64,000 bases of DNA from JAHFDS01 sp964593795. GTDB lineage: Bacteria > Myxococcota_A > Polyangia > JAHFDS01. The DNA lies in the NCBI GenBank assembly GCA_964593795.1, contig CAZQJC010000228.1:19555-83554 (forward strand). The letters are read 5' to 3'. Shown here piece after piece: positions 26,866 to 35,965 of this stretch. How positions within the stretch are numbered: the first letter of the stretch is position 1; each line of letters starts with the position of its first letter. Below the pieces are notes generated by a model. The model was given only the letters and a program-made list of their open reading frames with translations. It did no database searches and was not told where the DNA came from. The position numbers and the translations under genes are program-made.

Positions 26866-27762
26866 TCACCTCCGCCGGACGAGGTCGGCCGAGAACACCG
26901 CCAGGCCAGCCCAGATGAAGCCGAAGGCCACGAGCCGACCGTGCGCGAGCGGCTCGTGGAACGCGAGCACGGCCAGGCAGAACTGCCCCGTCGGCGCGAG
27001 GTATTGCAGGAACCCGACGGTCGACAGCGGCAGCCGGCGCGCCGCGCTCGTGAAGAGGACGAGCGGTACCGCGGTGACGACGCCCGTGCCGGCCAGGAGC
27101 GCGAGCGTGTGGCCGCCGTGCATCGCCACGCCGCCGCCGAGCACGAGCAAGTAGACCGCCGCCACGGGCGCCAGGAGCACGGTCTCCATCGCGGAGCCGA
27201 CGAGCGCGTCGACGCGCGCGGTCTTGCGGACGAGGCCGTAGAGCGCGAACGTGGCGGCGAGCAGCAGCGCGACCCAGGGCACGCGGCCGGCGCGCCAGGT
27301 CAGCAGGCCCACGCCCGCGGCGACCAGGGCGATCGCGAGCCACTGAAGCGCGCGCAGGCGCTCGCCGAGGACGATCGTCCCGAGCGCCACCGAAAGGAGC
27401 GGGTTGATGAAGTAGCCGAGGCTCGCGTCGAGCAGGTGCCCCGACAGCGTGGCCCACACGAAGACACCCCAGTTGATGGCGAGCAGGCCGCCCGAGAGCG
27501 CCATCATGCCGACGAGGCGCACGTCGCGCATCGACCGTGCGAGGACGCGCCACTGCGCCGCGCCGGCGACGATCGCCAGGAAGGCCAGCAGCCCCCACAG
27601 GGCGCGGTGGGCGATGAGCTCGATCGGCGCGACGTGCGCGAGCAGCTTCCAGTAGACGGGGACGACGCCCCACAGGCCGTAGGCGAGGGCGCCATGCGCG
27701 AGCCCGATCCCGCGGAGGCGCGCTTCCGCGCCGCCCGCTGCCCGCACCGGTCCCCCGCTCAT
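26866..27762 (-). CDS. rarD: RarD-type EamA-family transporter
   Basis: 298 aa from ATG at 27762, whose ATGA overlaps the stop of the upstream deacylase gene. Ten hydrophobic helices are visible. Family landmarks: GALAYGLWGVVPVYWKLL at the start, LIAHRALWGLL, INWGVFVWATLSGHLLDASL, GYFINPLLSVALG, and SAARRLPLSTVGFLQYLAPT, all typical of the RarD subfamily. RarD proteins are inner-membrane drug/metabolite exporters, some linked to chloramphenicol resistance; the physiological substrate is unknown. Coupled translation with ybaK suggests one operon. Confidence 0.92.
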   Translation of the reverse strand: MSGGPVRAAGGAEARLRGIGLAHGALAYGLWGVVPVYWKLLAHVAPIELIAHRALWGLLAFLAIVAGAAQWRVLARSMRDVRLVGMMALSGGLLAINWGVFVWATLSGHLLDASLGYFINPLLSVALGTIVLGERLRALQWLAIALVAAGVGLLTWRAGRVPWVALLLAATFALYGLVRKTARVDALVGSAMETVLLAPVAAVYLLVLGGGVAMHGGHTLALLAGTGVVTAVPLVLFTSAARRLPLSTVGFLQYLAPTGQFCLAVLAFHEPLAHGRLVAFGFIWAGLAVFSADLVRRR

Positions 27763-28247
27763 CCGATCGCGACGTCCACGAGCGTCGGGGCGAGGACCTT
27801 CTCGACGTCGCGCGGGGACATGCGGACGAGGAAGCCGCGCGCGCCCCCGTTGAGGAGGACGGCGTCGAGGTCGAGGATCGTGCGCTGCATGTACACGGGC
27901 ATCGGCCGGCGCGTGCCGAACGGCGAGGTGCCGCCGACCTGGTAGCCGGAGTGCCGGTCGGCGACCTCGGGGCGACACGGCGCGACGCTCTTCGTCCCGA
28001 GCACGCGCGCGAGCTCCTTGGCCGAGACCTCCCGGTCGCCGTGCATGAGCACGATGAGCGGCTCCTTGCGGTCGGTCTCGAACACGAGCGTCTTGATCAC
28101 CGAGTGCTCGTCCACGCCGAGCTCGCGCGCCGACACCGCCGTGCCGCCGCGCTCCTCGTAGCGGTAGAGGCACGGCGAGAAGGCCACTCCCGCGGCCCGG
28201 AGCACGCGGATGGCCGGCGTGATGGGGTGCCTGGCGTCCTTCGCCAT
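27759..28247 (-). CDS. ybaK: YbaK/EbsC-type Cys-tRNA(Pro) deacylase
   Basis: 162 aa from ATG at 28247 (MAKDARHPITPAIRVLRAAG); upstream codons in this frame translate a tRNA-like remnant and are not part of the gene. The core contains VIKTLVFETDRKEPLIVLMHGD (with the conserved K-TL lysine), the CRPEVADRHSGYQVGGTSPFG loop and the MPVYMQRTILDLDAVLLNGGARG ending, all signatures of the YbaK trans-editing domain. It hydrolyses mischarged Cys-tRNA(Pro). The gene is 18 nt from the tRNA-Leu fragment and marks the core-genome side of the accessory region. Confidence 0.93.
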   Translation of the reverse strand: MAKDARHPITPAIRVLRAAGVAFSPCLYRYEERGGTAVSARELGVDEHSVIKTLVFETDRKEPLIVLMHGDREVSAKELARVLGTKSVAPCRPEVADRHSGYQVGGTSPFGTRRPMPVYMQRTILDLDAVLLNGGARGFLVRMSPRDVEKVLAPTLVDVAIG

Positions 28248-28264
28248 CGCGCCCCAGCCTACCC

Positions 28265-28293
28265 GGTGCGAGAGCCGGGAGTCGAACCCGGAC
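28265..28293 (-). repeat. tRNA-Leu 3'-end fragment, possible attachment-site relic
   Basis: 29 nt identical to the acceptor/T-arm end of the tRNA-Leu(TAG) gene at 42275-42359 (positions 42276-42304) and to the 36671-36699 copy, reading minus. The 5' half of the tRNA is absent, so it is not functional. Located directly upstream of ybaK, it marks the left boundary of the accessory block and may be an old attachment site. Confidence 0.75.
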
Positions 28294-28336
28294 CATCCTC
28301 GCGCTGCCATCGCGCTATGCTGTCGAGGGCTCGACC

Positions 28337-31300
28337 GTGTCGATGTTCCTCGAGACCAGCCGATTCCGCCCCGTGCGCCGGCTCGGCGAGGGCGGGATGG
28401 GGATCGTGTACGAGGTCGAGGACCGCGAGCGGGGCGAGCACGTCGCGCTCAAGACGCTCAAGCGCCCGACGGCCGAGCTGACCTACCGCCTCAAGCGTGA
28501 GTTCCGGGCCCTGGCCGAGCTGCAGCACCCGAACCTGGTCGCGCTGCACGAGCTGTTCGTCGAGGGCGACTCGTGCTTCTTCACGATGGAGCTGCTCGTC
28601 GGGCGGGATCTGCTCGCCCACGTGCGCAACGGTGACCGGCCGCTGGCCCTGGCGGACACGCAGCTCGCGCACGGTGGCCTCCCCGAGCCGGCCCCCCGCG
28701 AGACGCCGCCCGCCGAGCGGGCGATCGGCTGCGACGAGGCGCGGCTCCGCCGGGTGCTCCCGCAGCTGGTCCGGGGCCTCGCCGCGCTGCACGCGGCGGG
28801 CAAGGTCCACCGGGACATCAAGCCCTCCAACGTCCTCGTCACGGCCGCGGGGCGCCTGGTCGTGCTCGACTTCGGGCTCGTGACGCACGCGGACCGCGAG
28901 CGGGATCGCAGCGTGGACGGCGACGTCGTCGGCACGGTCGCGTACATGTCGCCCGAACAGGCGCGTGGAGATCCCGCCTCGCCGGCGTCCGACTGGTACT
29001 CCGTCGGGGTGGTCCTCTACGAGGCGCTGACGGGCCAGCTGCCGTTCTCCGGCCCGACGCTCCGCGTGCTCCTCGAGAAGCAGCAGCATCCCGCGCCTCC
29101 GCCTCGGGCGCTCGTCCCCGAGGCCCCGGCGGACCTCGACGCGCTCTGCACGAGCCTGCTCGACCGGGCCGAGCGTCAGCGCCCCGACGGCGAGGCCGTC
29201 CTGCGGCGCCTGGGCATCACCGCGGACCCCGACCTGCCGCGCCACAGCGTCTCCTTCAGCGGCGCGGCGGGGATCCCCTTCGCGGGCCGCGAGGCGGAGC
29301 TCGCGCGGCTCGCGCAGGCGCTCGGCTCCACGGCGCGCCTCGAGGCGTCCGCCGTCGTGGTGGTCGGAGAGTCGGGCATCGGCAAGAGCACGCTGATCCG
29401 CGAGTTCCTCGACCGGACCCGCATCAGCCACCCCGGTCGGGTCGTCCTCGAGGGGCGCTGCTACGAGCGGGAGGCGGTGGCGTACCAGGCGATGGACAGC
29501 CTGATCGATCACCTGAGCACCTACTGGCGCGGCCTGCCCGCGGAGGAGGCCGAGGCGCTGGTCCCGCGCGAGGCTGCGCTCCTGCCCCGGCTCTTCCCCG
29601 TGCTCGGGCGGGTGCCCGCCATCGCGGGCGCGCCCGCGGGTCCAGCCATCGCAGATCCCCAGGAGGTCAGGACCCGGGCCTTCGCGGCGCTCCGCGACGC
29701 GCTCGGGCGTCTGGCGGATCGCCACCCGCTCGTCCTCGTCCTCGACGACATGCAGTGGTCGGACGCGAGCACGCTCACCCTGCTGTCGGACCTCATGCGG
29801 CCGCCGCGTCCGCCGGGGCTGCTCCTCGTCCTGGCGAGCCGGCCCGAGGCCATCGGGCGGCTCGGCGCGCTGGTCGCCCACATGGACGCGAAGGCCTCGA
29901 CCATCGAGCTCCTGCCGTTGCCCGCGGCGCCCTCGCTCGAGCTCGCGCGCAAGCTCCTCGGTCCGAGCTCGGACCACCGCGCGGAGCGTGTCGTCCTCGA
30001 GGCCGCGGGCAACCCGTTCTTCATCGGAGAGCTCGCGCAGTACGCCCAGCTGATCGGCGAGCACGCCACCGAGCCGCTCCAGCTCGAGGGTGCGCTGCAG
30101 CGGCGCATCGCCCAGCTCCCCGCCCAGCCCCGGCGGCTGCTCGAGCTCCTGGCCCTGGCGGGCGAGCCGGTCGCGATGGAGGTCCTCGGCACCGCCGCGG
30201 GGGCCGGGCGAGGCGCGCTCGCGCAGGACACGGGCGTCCTGCGGACGATGCGCCTCGCGAAGGTGACGGGGCCGCGCCACGCCCCGCTCATCGAGCCCTA
30301 CCACGACCGGATCCGCGACGCCGTGCTCTCGAGCATCTCGCCGGAGGGCCGGCGCGAGCTCTACCGGAGCCTCGCGCTGGCGGCGGCGGAGCAGGCGGCG
30401 CCGGAGCGGATGGCGACGTACTGGCGAGGGGCCGGCGAGGACGCCCGCGCGGCGAGGTACGCCAGCACGGCCGCGGACGAGGCGCTCGAGCGGCTCGACT
30501 TCGATCGTGCGGCGGACCTCTATCGAATGTCGCTCCTGCTGGGCGGGCACTCCGTCGCGGACCGGCGCGCGCTGCTCGTCTCCCTCGGTCACGCGCTGTC
30601 TCACGCGGGCCGCCCGGCGAACGCGGCGCAGGCGTTCCGGGATGCGGCCGAGGAGAACACCAGCAGCGTCGCGGCGCTGGAGCTGCAGCGTCGATCGGCG
30701 GAGGAGCTCCTGCGGGGCGGCTACCTCGAGGAGGGGCTCGCGGCGATCGAGCAGGTGCTGCGAGCGGCCGGCCTCCGGCTGAGCACGCCCACGGGCGCGC
30801 TCGCGCGCATGCTGGCGCGCCGGGCGTGGCTCCGCGTGCGAGGGCTTCGCTGGCGCACCCGCGACGCGAGCGAGCTCAGCCAGCGCGCCCTGACGCTGAT
30901 GGACACCTGCTGGTCGGTGACCCTGGGGCTGAGCGTGGTGGACAACATCCAGAGCGCCTCGTACTCGGCGCAGCACCTCGCCTACGCCCTGGCCGTCGGC
31001 GAGCCGACGAGGCTCGCGCGCGCCTTCGGCATGGAGGCCGTCTTCCTCGCGTCGCAGGGGCACGGCGACCGGGCGCGGGCCTGCGTGGAGCACGCGCGCA
31101 CGCTCTCGGACCAGCACGACGACGCGTACGGGCGGGCCTGGGCCGCGATGGGCCAGGCCGCGACGGGCTTCTTCGCGGACAACCAGTGGAGGCGCTCGCT
31201 CGAGGGCTTCGTCGAGGCCGAGCGTCGGTTCCGCACGAGCCAGAGCGCCGGCTGGGAGGTCGACAGCGCCCAGACCTGGTCCTGCTTCAATCGCCTGTAC

Positions 31301-32056
31301 CTCGGAGAGCTCGAGGAGCTCTCGCGGCTCGTGCCGGGCTACGCGCGCGAGGCCGAGCGGCGCGGCGACCTCTACCAGCAGGTGAATCTGCGCACGCGCC
31401 TCGGCATGGTGCACCTGGCGGCGGACCGGGCCGAGGGGTGCCGCGAGGAGCTCGAGGGGGCGATCGAGGCCTGGATGCCCCGTCAGACCGCCTTCCAGGT
31501 GCAGCACTTCTTCGCCCTGCACGGGCGCGGAGAGATCCTGCTCTACCGCGGCGATGCGGCGGGCGCGGCGGCGGAGGTCGAGGGGCAGTGGCCCGCGCTC
31601 CGACGATCGCTGCTGCTTCACGTGTTGATGGTCAGGGCCGAGATGGTTCACCTGCGGGCGCGCATCGAGCTCTCGCTTGCGGCCTCGCCGGGGGCGGGCA
31701 CCGGGGCGAAGCGGGCGCGGCAGGCTGCCCGTCGCCACGCCGCGCAGCTCCGGCGCACGCGGATCCCGCTCGCCCGGGCCTGGGCGATCCTCGTCGAGGC
31801 CGGCGCGGCCCACGCCGAGGGCGACGACGGCCGCGCGGCGGATCTGCTTCGCGAGGCGGTTTCCGCGCTCGACGAGCTCGAGACGCGGCTCTACGCGTAC
31901 GCGGCGCGTCAGCGCCTCGGCGCGCTCCTCGGCGGCGACGAGGGCGCGCGGCTGTGCGCGGAGGCGTCGACCTACTTCTCCGCCCAGGGGGTGGTGAATC
32001 CCGCGCGGATGGTGGCCCTGCTGGTGCCCGGCTGGCCGCACCCGGATCACGGCTGA
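28337..32056 (+). CDS. Giant Ser/Thr kinase with AAA-type ATPase and TPR-like region (copy 1)
   Basis: 1239 aa from GTG at 28337 (ATG at 28343 is also possible). An N-terminal Hanks kinase domain has LGEGGMGIVYEVED, VALKTL, HRDIKPSN (His158) and LDFGLV (Asp178). A predicted AAA-16/ATPase module follows: FAGREAELARLAQAL, Walker A GESGIGKST (344-352) and Walker B-like VLDDMQWSDAST (about residue 468). The C-terminal 650 residues are all-helical and TPR-like, as in PknK/MalT-type signal ATPases. It resembles myxobacterial eukaryote-like kinases that phosphorylate transcription regulators. Its paralogue begins 2 nt after its stop, so the two are co-transcribed. No transmembrane segment; cytoplasmic. 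Confidence 0.93.
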   Translation: MSMFLETSRFRPVRRLGEGGMGIVYEVEDRERGEHVALKTLKRPTAELTYRLKREFRALAELQHPNLVALHELFVEGDSCFFTMELLVGRDLLAHVRNGDRPLALADTQLAHGGLPEPAPRETPPAERAIGCDEARLRRVLPQLVRGLAALHAAGKVHRDIKPSNVLVTAAGRLVVLDFGLVTHADRERDRSVDGDVVGTVAYMSPEQARGDPASPASDWYSVGVVLYEALTGQLPFSGPTLRVLLEKQQHPAPPPRALVPEAPADLDALCTSLLDRAERQRPDGEAVLRRLGITADPDLPRHSVSFSGAAGIPFAGREAELARLAQALGSTARLEASAVVVVGESGIGKSTLIREFLDRTRISHPGRVVLEGRCYEREAVAYQAMDSLIDHLSTYWRGLPAEEAEALVPREAALLPRLFPVLGRVPAIAGAPAGPAIADPQEVRTRAFAALRDALGRLADRHPLVLVLDDMQWSDASTLTLLSDLMRPPRPPGLLLVLASRPEAIGRLGALVAHMDAKASTIELLPLPAAPSLELARKLLGPSSDHRAERVVLEAAGNPFFIGELAQYAQLIGEHATEPLQLEGALQRRIAQLPAQPRRLLELLALAGEPVAMEVLGTAAGAGRGALAQDTGVLRTMRLAKVTGPRHAPLIEPYHDRIRDAVLSSISPEGRRELYRSLALAAAEQAAPERMATYWRGAGEDARAARYASTAADEALERLDFDRAADLYRMSLLLGGHSVADRRALLVSLGHALSHAGRPANAAQAFRDAAEENTSSVAALELQRRSAEELLRGGYLEEGLAAIEQVLRAAGLRLSTPTGALARMLARRAWLRVRGLRWRTRDASELSQRALTLMDTCWSVTLGLSVVDNIQSASYSAQHLAYALAVGEPTRLARAFGMEAVFLASQGHGDRARACVEHARTLSDQHDDAYGRAWAAMGQAATGFFADNQWRRSLEGFVEAERRFRTSQSAGWEVDSAQTWSCFNRLYLGELEELSRLVPGYAREAERRGDLYQQVNLRTRLGMVHLAADRAEGCREELEGAIEAWMPRQTAFQVQHFFALHGRGEILLYRGDAAGAAAEVEGQWPALRRSLLLHVLMVRAEMVHLRARIELSLAASPGAGTGAKRARQAARRHAAQLRRTRIPLARAWAILVEAGAAHAEGDDGRAADLLREAVSALDELETRLYAYAARQRLGALLGGDEGARLCAEASTYFSAQGVVNPARMVALLVPGWPHPDHG

Positions 32057-32058
32057 CG

Positions 32059-35000
32059 ATGGCCTCATCCGCCGAGTTCTCCGGCACGGAGCGCTTCCGG
32101 ATCGTGCGGAAGCTGGGGGAGGGCGGGATGGGCGTGGTGTACGAGGCCGACGATCTCGAGCGGGGCGAACGGGTGGCGCTCAAGTCGATCCGGGATCCCA
32201 CGCCGGAGGGCCTGTACCGGCTCAAGCGGGAGTTCCGGCTGCTCGCGGAGCTGCGCCACCCGAACCTGGTGGCGCTGCACGAGCTCTTCGTGGCGGAGCG
32301 GTGCTTCTTCACGATGGAGCTGATCGACGGTTGCGGGCTGCTCGAGTACCTGCGCGGCGCCCCGGCCAAGGTGGTGCTCGCCCCGACCGAGCCCTCCCTC
32401 GTCGGCCGGGAGGACGCGGCCGGGGCGGACGCGGCGCTCGAGACGATCCCCGCCTCGTCGCCAGGCGGGATCGCGTGCGACGAGCTCCGCCTGCGCAGGG
32501 TCCTGCCACAGCTCGCGCAGGGCCTGTGCGCGCTGCACGCGGCCGACCGCATCCACCGCGACGTCAAGTCGTCGAACATCATGGTCACGCGCGACGGGAG
32601 GCTCGTGCTCCTCGATTTCGGCCTGGTCGCGGAGGGCGAGGGCTCGGGGCACGGCAGCGCGGCGGGCGCGATCCTCGGAACGGTGGCGTACATGGCACCC
32701 GAGCAGTGCCTCGGCGATCCCATCACGCCCGCGGTCGACTGGTACGCGATGGGCACGGTGCTCTACGAGGCGCTCACCGGACGCCTGCCGTTCGCGGGGC
32801 GAAACCCGCAGATCCTGCTCGACAAGCAGCAGCACTCGCCGGCGCCTCCGCGCGCGCTCGTACCTTCCGTGCCGCGAGACCTCGACGAGCTGTGCGTCGA
32901 CCTGCTCTCGCGCGACCCGGACCTCCGGCCGAACGGCGCCGCCGTCCTGCGACGGCTGGGCGTCGCGCCCGAGAGCGCCGAGGGCGAGGAGGCGAGGTCC
33001 CGCAGCCTGAGCGGTCATGGGACGTTCGCCGGTCGCGAGGCGGAGCTCGCGCGCCTGCACGACTGCCTGCGGACCGTTCGCGGGCGCACCGCGTGCCCCG
33101 TGCTGGTGTCGGGGCCCTCCGGGATCGGCAAGAGCTCGCTCATCCGGGAGCTCCTGCGAACGATGCGGGAGGCGAGCCCCGACGTGGTCGTCGTGCAAGG
33201 CCGCTGCTTCGAGCGCGAGACCGTGTCCTACCAGGCGATCGATGGCCTCATCGACGACCTCAGCGCCTACTGGCGCGGCCTTGCGGACGGCGACGCCGCG
33301 CGCCTCCTGCCACGCGAGGCCGGGTTGCTCCCGCGCCTGTTCCCGGTCCTCGGCCGGGTGCGGGTGGTGGCAGGCGCGCCGCCCGTGCGCGCCGTCGCCG
33401 ATCCGCTCGACCTGCGGACGCGAGGCTTCGCGGCGCTGCGCGAGGTGCTGCAGCGGCTCGCCGAGAGGCGCGTCCTGGCCGTGGTGCTCGACGACATGCA
33501 GTGGGCCGACGCGAACACGCTCGACCTCCTCGCGGACGTGATGCGCCCCCCTGACCCGCCCACCGTGCTGCTCGTCCTCGGCGCGCGGACGTCGGGGCTC
33601 GCGCGGCTCGAGCCGTGGCTGGCTCAGCTCGCGGGGGAGGTCGCCCGGGTCGAGCTCCACCCGCTCGAACCCGAGGTCTGCCGGCAGCTGGCGGCGCAGC
33701 GCCTGGGCGCGCACAGCGCGCTCGCGCACACCGTGGCGCAGGAGTCCGGGGGGCTGCCCATCTTCCTCGACGAGCTCGTGCGCTACGCGGAGGCGACTCC
33801 CGGCTCCACGCTCGAGGGCGTGTCGCTCGACCAGGTGCTCGGGGCGCGGCTCTCGGCCTTGCCGCAGGGGACGGCCGCGATCCTCGAGGCGCTCGCCGTG
33901 CGCGGCGAGCCCGGCTCGAGCGCGATGCTCGGGGCGGCGACCGGGCTCGACGGGCGCGCGATCCGGCGGGAGCTCGCGGCGCTGGCGGCGGAGCACCTCG
34001 TCCGCTCGACCGGGACGCGCGGCCTCGAGCAGGTCGAGGTCTACCACGACCGGATCCGCGAAGCGGTGCTCGCGCGCCTCGGCCCCGAGGAGCGGCGGGC
34101 GCGGCATCGCAGCGTCGCGCTCGCGCTGGTCGAGGCCGAGGAGGCAGAGGCCAAGACGCTGGCTCGCCACTGGCTGGCGGCCGGCGAGCCGCTCCGGGCC
34201 GCGGACCACGCGCGCGTCGGCGCGGGGCTCGCCAACGCGCGCTTCGACTTCGGGCTGGCCGCGGAGCTCTTCGCGCTCGCGCTGCAGCACGGGGAGTGGA
34301 CGGCCGCCGAGCGGCTCGAGCTGTACCGCGAGCTCGGCACGGCCCGCTCGCGCGCCGGGCTCTCGGCCGACGCGGCGCGGGCCTTTGCGCTGGCGGCGCA
34401 GCACGACAGCGGCCTTCCCGCCCTCGACCTCCAGCGGCGCGCGGCGGAGGAGCTCCTGCGCGGGGGCTACCTCGACGAGGGCCTCGAGGCCATCCGGCGC
34501 GTGCTCGTCTCGATCGGCACCCGGCTGGCTCCGACGCCGCTGCGCGCGCTCGTGTCGCTCCTCGTGCGCCGCGCGTGGCTCCGGCTGCGCGGCCTCGGCT
34601 GGAAGGGGCCGCGACCCGGCGCCGACTCGCCGCAGCTCCTCACCCGGATCGACGTGTTCAACACCGTGGCGATGGGCCTGGCCATCGTCGACGCGATCCG
34701 CGGCGCCGAGTACCAGTGCCGGAGCCTGCTCGCGTCGCTGCGCAGCGGGGATCCGGAGCGCCTCGTGCGCGCCTTCGCCGTCGAGGCGGCTTACCTGGCC
34801 GCCCAGGGCCTCGAGAAGCGCTCCGTCGAGGTGGGTCGCAGGGCGCACGAGCTCGCGGCGGGGCTCGACAGCGCGCACGCGAACGCCCACGTCACCTGGG
34901 GCGCGGACGCCTTCCCGGCCTTCTACCTGACGAACACGTGGCGCGCGGCGGTGGCGCACTTCGAGGAGAGCGAACGGCTGTTCCGCTCCGGCGTCCTCGA

Positions 35001-35832
35001 GGCCGGCTGGGAGATCGACACCGTCCGCCTGTACGCGTGCTTCGCGCTCCTCTACCTCGGCGATCTCCGCAAGCTGTGCGCCCTCGTACCCGCTTACGTC
35101 CGCGAGGCGGAGCGGCGGGGCGATCGCTACTGGGCGGTGAGCCTGCGGACCCGGCTCTACGTCGTGTGGCTGGTGCGGGACGACGTGGCCGCCGCGCGCC
35201 GCGACGTCGAGGACGCGATCGCCACCTGGGTGCCCTGGGAAGATGGCTTCCAGGTGCAGCACTTCTTCGCGGTGCACGGTCGCTGCGAGCTGGCCCTGTA
35301 CGAAGGGGACCCCGACGTGGCCGCGTCGCACCTGCAGGCGGGTCTCCCTGCGCTCCGGCGGTCGCTGCTCACGAGGGTCACGATGGTGGAGGTCGAGGTG
35401 CTCCACCTGCAGGGCCGCATCGCGGCGGCCCGGGCCGCGCGTCAGACGGGCGAGGACCGCCGCCGGCGCATGCGCGAGCTCGGCGCCGCCACGCGGGCGC
35501 TGCGCAAGCACGGCAGGCCCGTGGGCCGGGCGCTCGCGTCGTTGCTGGCGGCCGCTGCCGCCGATCTGGACGGCAACCCCGCGCAGGCGGCGCACGAGCT
35601 CCGCGCGGGGATCGCCGCCCTGGACGCGCTCGACACCGCCCTTTACGCGAACGCCGCCAGGCTGCGCCTCTCGCGCATGCTCGCCGGCGAGGAGGCCCAG
35701 CGCCTGCTCCGAGAGAGCACGGAGTACTTCAAGGCGCAGGGCGTCGCGCACCCCGAGCGGCTGAGCGCGATGCTGATCCCGAGCTGCGGGCCGACCGCAG
35801 CTCCAGCGGACGGCTCGCCCACGCCTTCGTGA
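32059..35832 (+). CDS. Giant Ser/Thr kinase with AAA-type ATPase and TPR-like region (copy 2)
   Basis: 1257 aa from ATG at 32059; the frame is open far upstream, but this ATG directly follows the previous stop and starts the conserved kinase domain. Same architecture as copy 1: LGEGGMGVVYEADD, VALKSI, HRDVKSSN (His166), LDFGLV (Asp186), FAGREAELARLHDCL, Walker A GPSGIGKSS (352-360), VLDDMQWADANT, then a long helical TPR-like C-terminus. Similarity to copy 1 runs end to end but is clearly diverged, so this is an old tandem duplication, not an assembly error. The two may act as a pair or have split inputs. ParE-like debris begins 24 nt downstream. Confidence 0.93.
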   Translation: MASSAEFSGTERFRIVRKLGEGGMGVVYEADDLERGERVALKSIRDPTPEGLYRLKREFRLLAELRHPNLVALHELFVAERCFFTMELIDGCGLLEYLRGAPAKVVLAPTEPSLVGREDAAGADAALETIPASSPGGIACDELRLRRVLPQLAQGLCALHAADRIHRDVKSSNIMVTRDGRLVLLDFGLVAEGEGSGHGSAAGAILGTVAYMAPEQCLGDPITPAVDWYAMGTVLYEALTGRLPFAGRNPQILLDKQQHSPAPPRALVPSVPRDLDELCVDLLSRDPDLRPNGAAVLRRLGVAPESAEGEEARSRSLSGHGTFAGREAELARLHDCLRTVRGRTACPVLVSGPSGIGKSSLIRELLRTMREASPDVVVVQGRCFERETVSYQAIDGLIDDLSAYWRGLADGDAARLLPREAGLLPRLFPVLGRVRVVAGAPPVRAVADPLDLRTRGFAALREVLQRLAERRVLAVVLDDMQWADANTLDLLADVMRPPDPPTVLLVLGARTSGLARLEPWLAQLAGEVARVELHPLEPEVCRQLAAQRLGAHSALAHTVAQESGGLPIFLDELVRYAEATPGSTLEGVSLDQVLGARLSALPQGTAAILEALAVRGEPGSSAMLGAATGLDGRAIRRELAALAAEHLVRSTGTRGLEQVEVYHDRIREAVLARLGPEERRARHRSVALALVEAEEAEAKTLARHWLAAGEPLRAADHARVGAGLANARFDFGLAAELFALALQHGEWTAAERLELYRELGTARSRAGLSADAARAFALAAQHDSGLPALDLQRRAAEELLRGGYLDEGLEAIRRVLVSIGTRLAPTPLRALVSLLVRRAWLRLRGLGWKGPRPGADSPQLLTRIDVFNTVAMGLAIVDAIRGAEYQCRSLLASLRSGDPERLVRAFAVEAAYLAAQGLEKRSVEVGRRAHELAAGLDSAHANAHVTWGADAFPAFYLTNTWRAAVAHFEESERLFRSGVLEAGWEIDTVRLYACFALLYLGDLRKLCALVPAYVREAERRGDRYWAVSLRTRLYVVWLVRDDVAAARRDVEDAIATWVPWEDGFQVQHFFAVHGRCELALYEGDPDVAASHLQAGLPALRRSLLTRVTMVEVEVLHLQGRIAAARAARQTGEDRRRRMRELGAATRALRKHGRPVGRALASLLAAAAADLDGNPAQAAHELRAGIAALDALDTALYANAARLRLSRMLAGEEAQRLLRESTEYFKAQGVAHPERLSAMLIPSCGPTAAPADGSPTPS

Positions 35833-35856
35833 TTCGAACACGCTGGCTCGCCCGGC

Positions 35857-35916
35857 GCTCTCGGCGCCCGCAAAGCTCTCGTCCAACGTTTCCTCTACGC
35901 GCCGCAGATCAGTTGA
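35857..35916 (+). pseudogene. Remnant of a ParE/RelE-type toxin C-terminus
   Basis: The plus strand reads ALGARKALVQRFLYAPQIS then stop. The first 14 residues match the C-terminal part of the ParE-like toxin at 39583-39624 (LGARKALVHRFPYA) at all but two positions after the first Leu, and the nucleotide differences fall mostly at third codon positions, so both descend from coding sequence. There is no start and the remaining toxin is missing. A small inverted repeat overlaps its end. Confidence 0.65.
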
Positions 35917-35920
35917 TCTG
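35905..35920. promoter_or_regulatory. Inverted repeat upstream of the DUF4291 gene
   Basis: CAGATCA-GT-TGATCTG is a perfect 7-2-7 inverted repeat; outer GCCG/CGGC (35901-35904 and 35924-35927) extends it across a 3-nt bulge. It could terminate the kinase operon or act as an operator for the next gene, 45 nt downstream. Confidence 0.45.
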
Positions 35921-35965
35921 TTGCGGCATCGACATGTGCGGCCGGTGCGGAGGTACCCTCAGCTC

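Noticed and set aside
28265..28293. Possible tRNA gene upstream of ybaK
   Set aside because: Only the T-arm and acceptor end are present; the 5' half and anticodon arm are missing.
28337..35832. Assembly duplication of the kinase gene
   Set aside because: The copies differ throughout at the amino-acid level, including catalytic loop residues, so it is an old duplication.
28259..35886. Very long minus-strand open frames (over 1260 codons each) opposite the giant kinases
   Set aside because: They are Arg/Glu/Leu/Pro-biased antisense shadows of high-GC coding DNA with no domains; the plus-strand frames have clear kinase and ATPase motifs.
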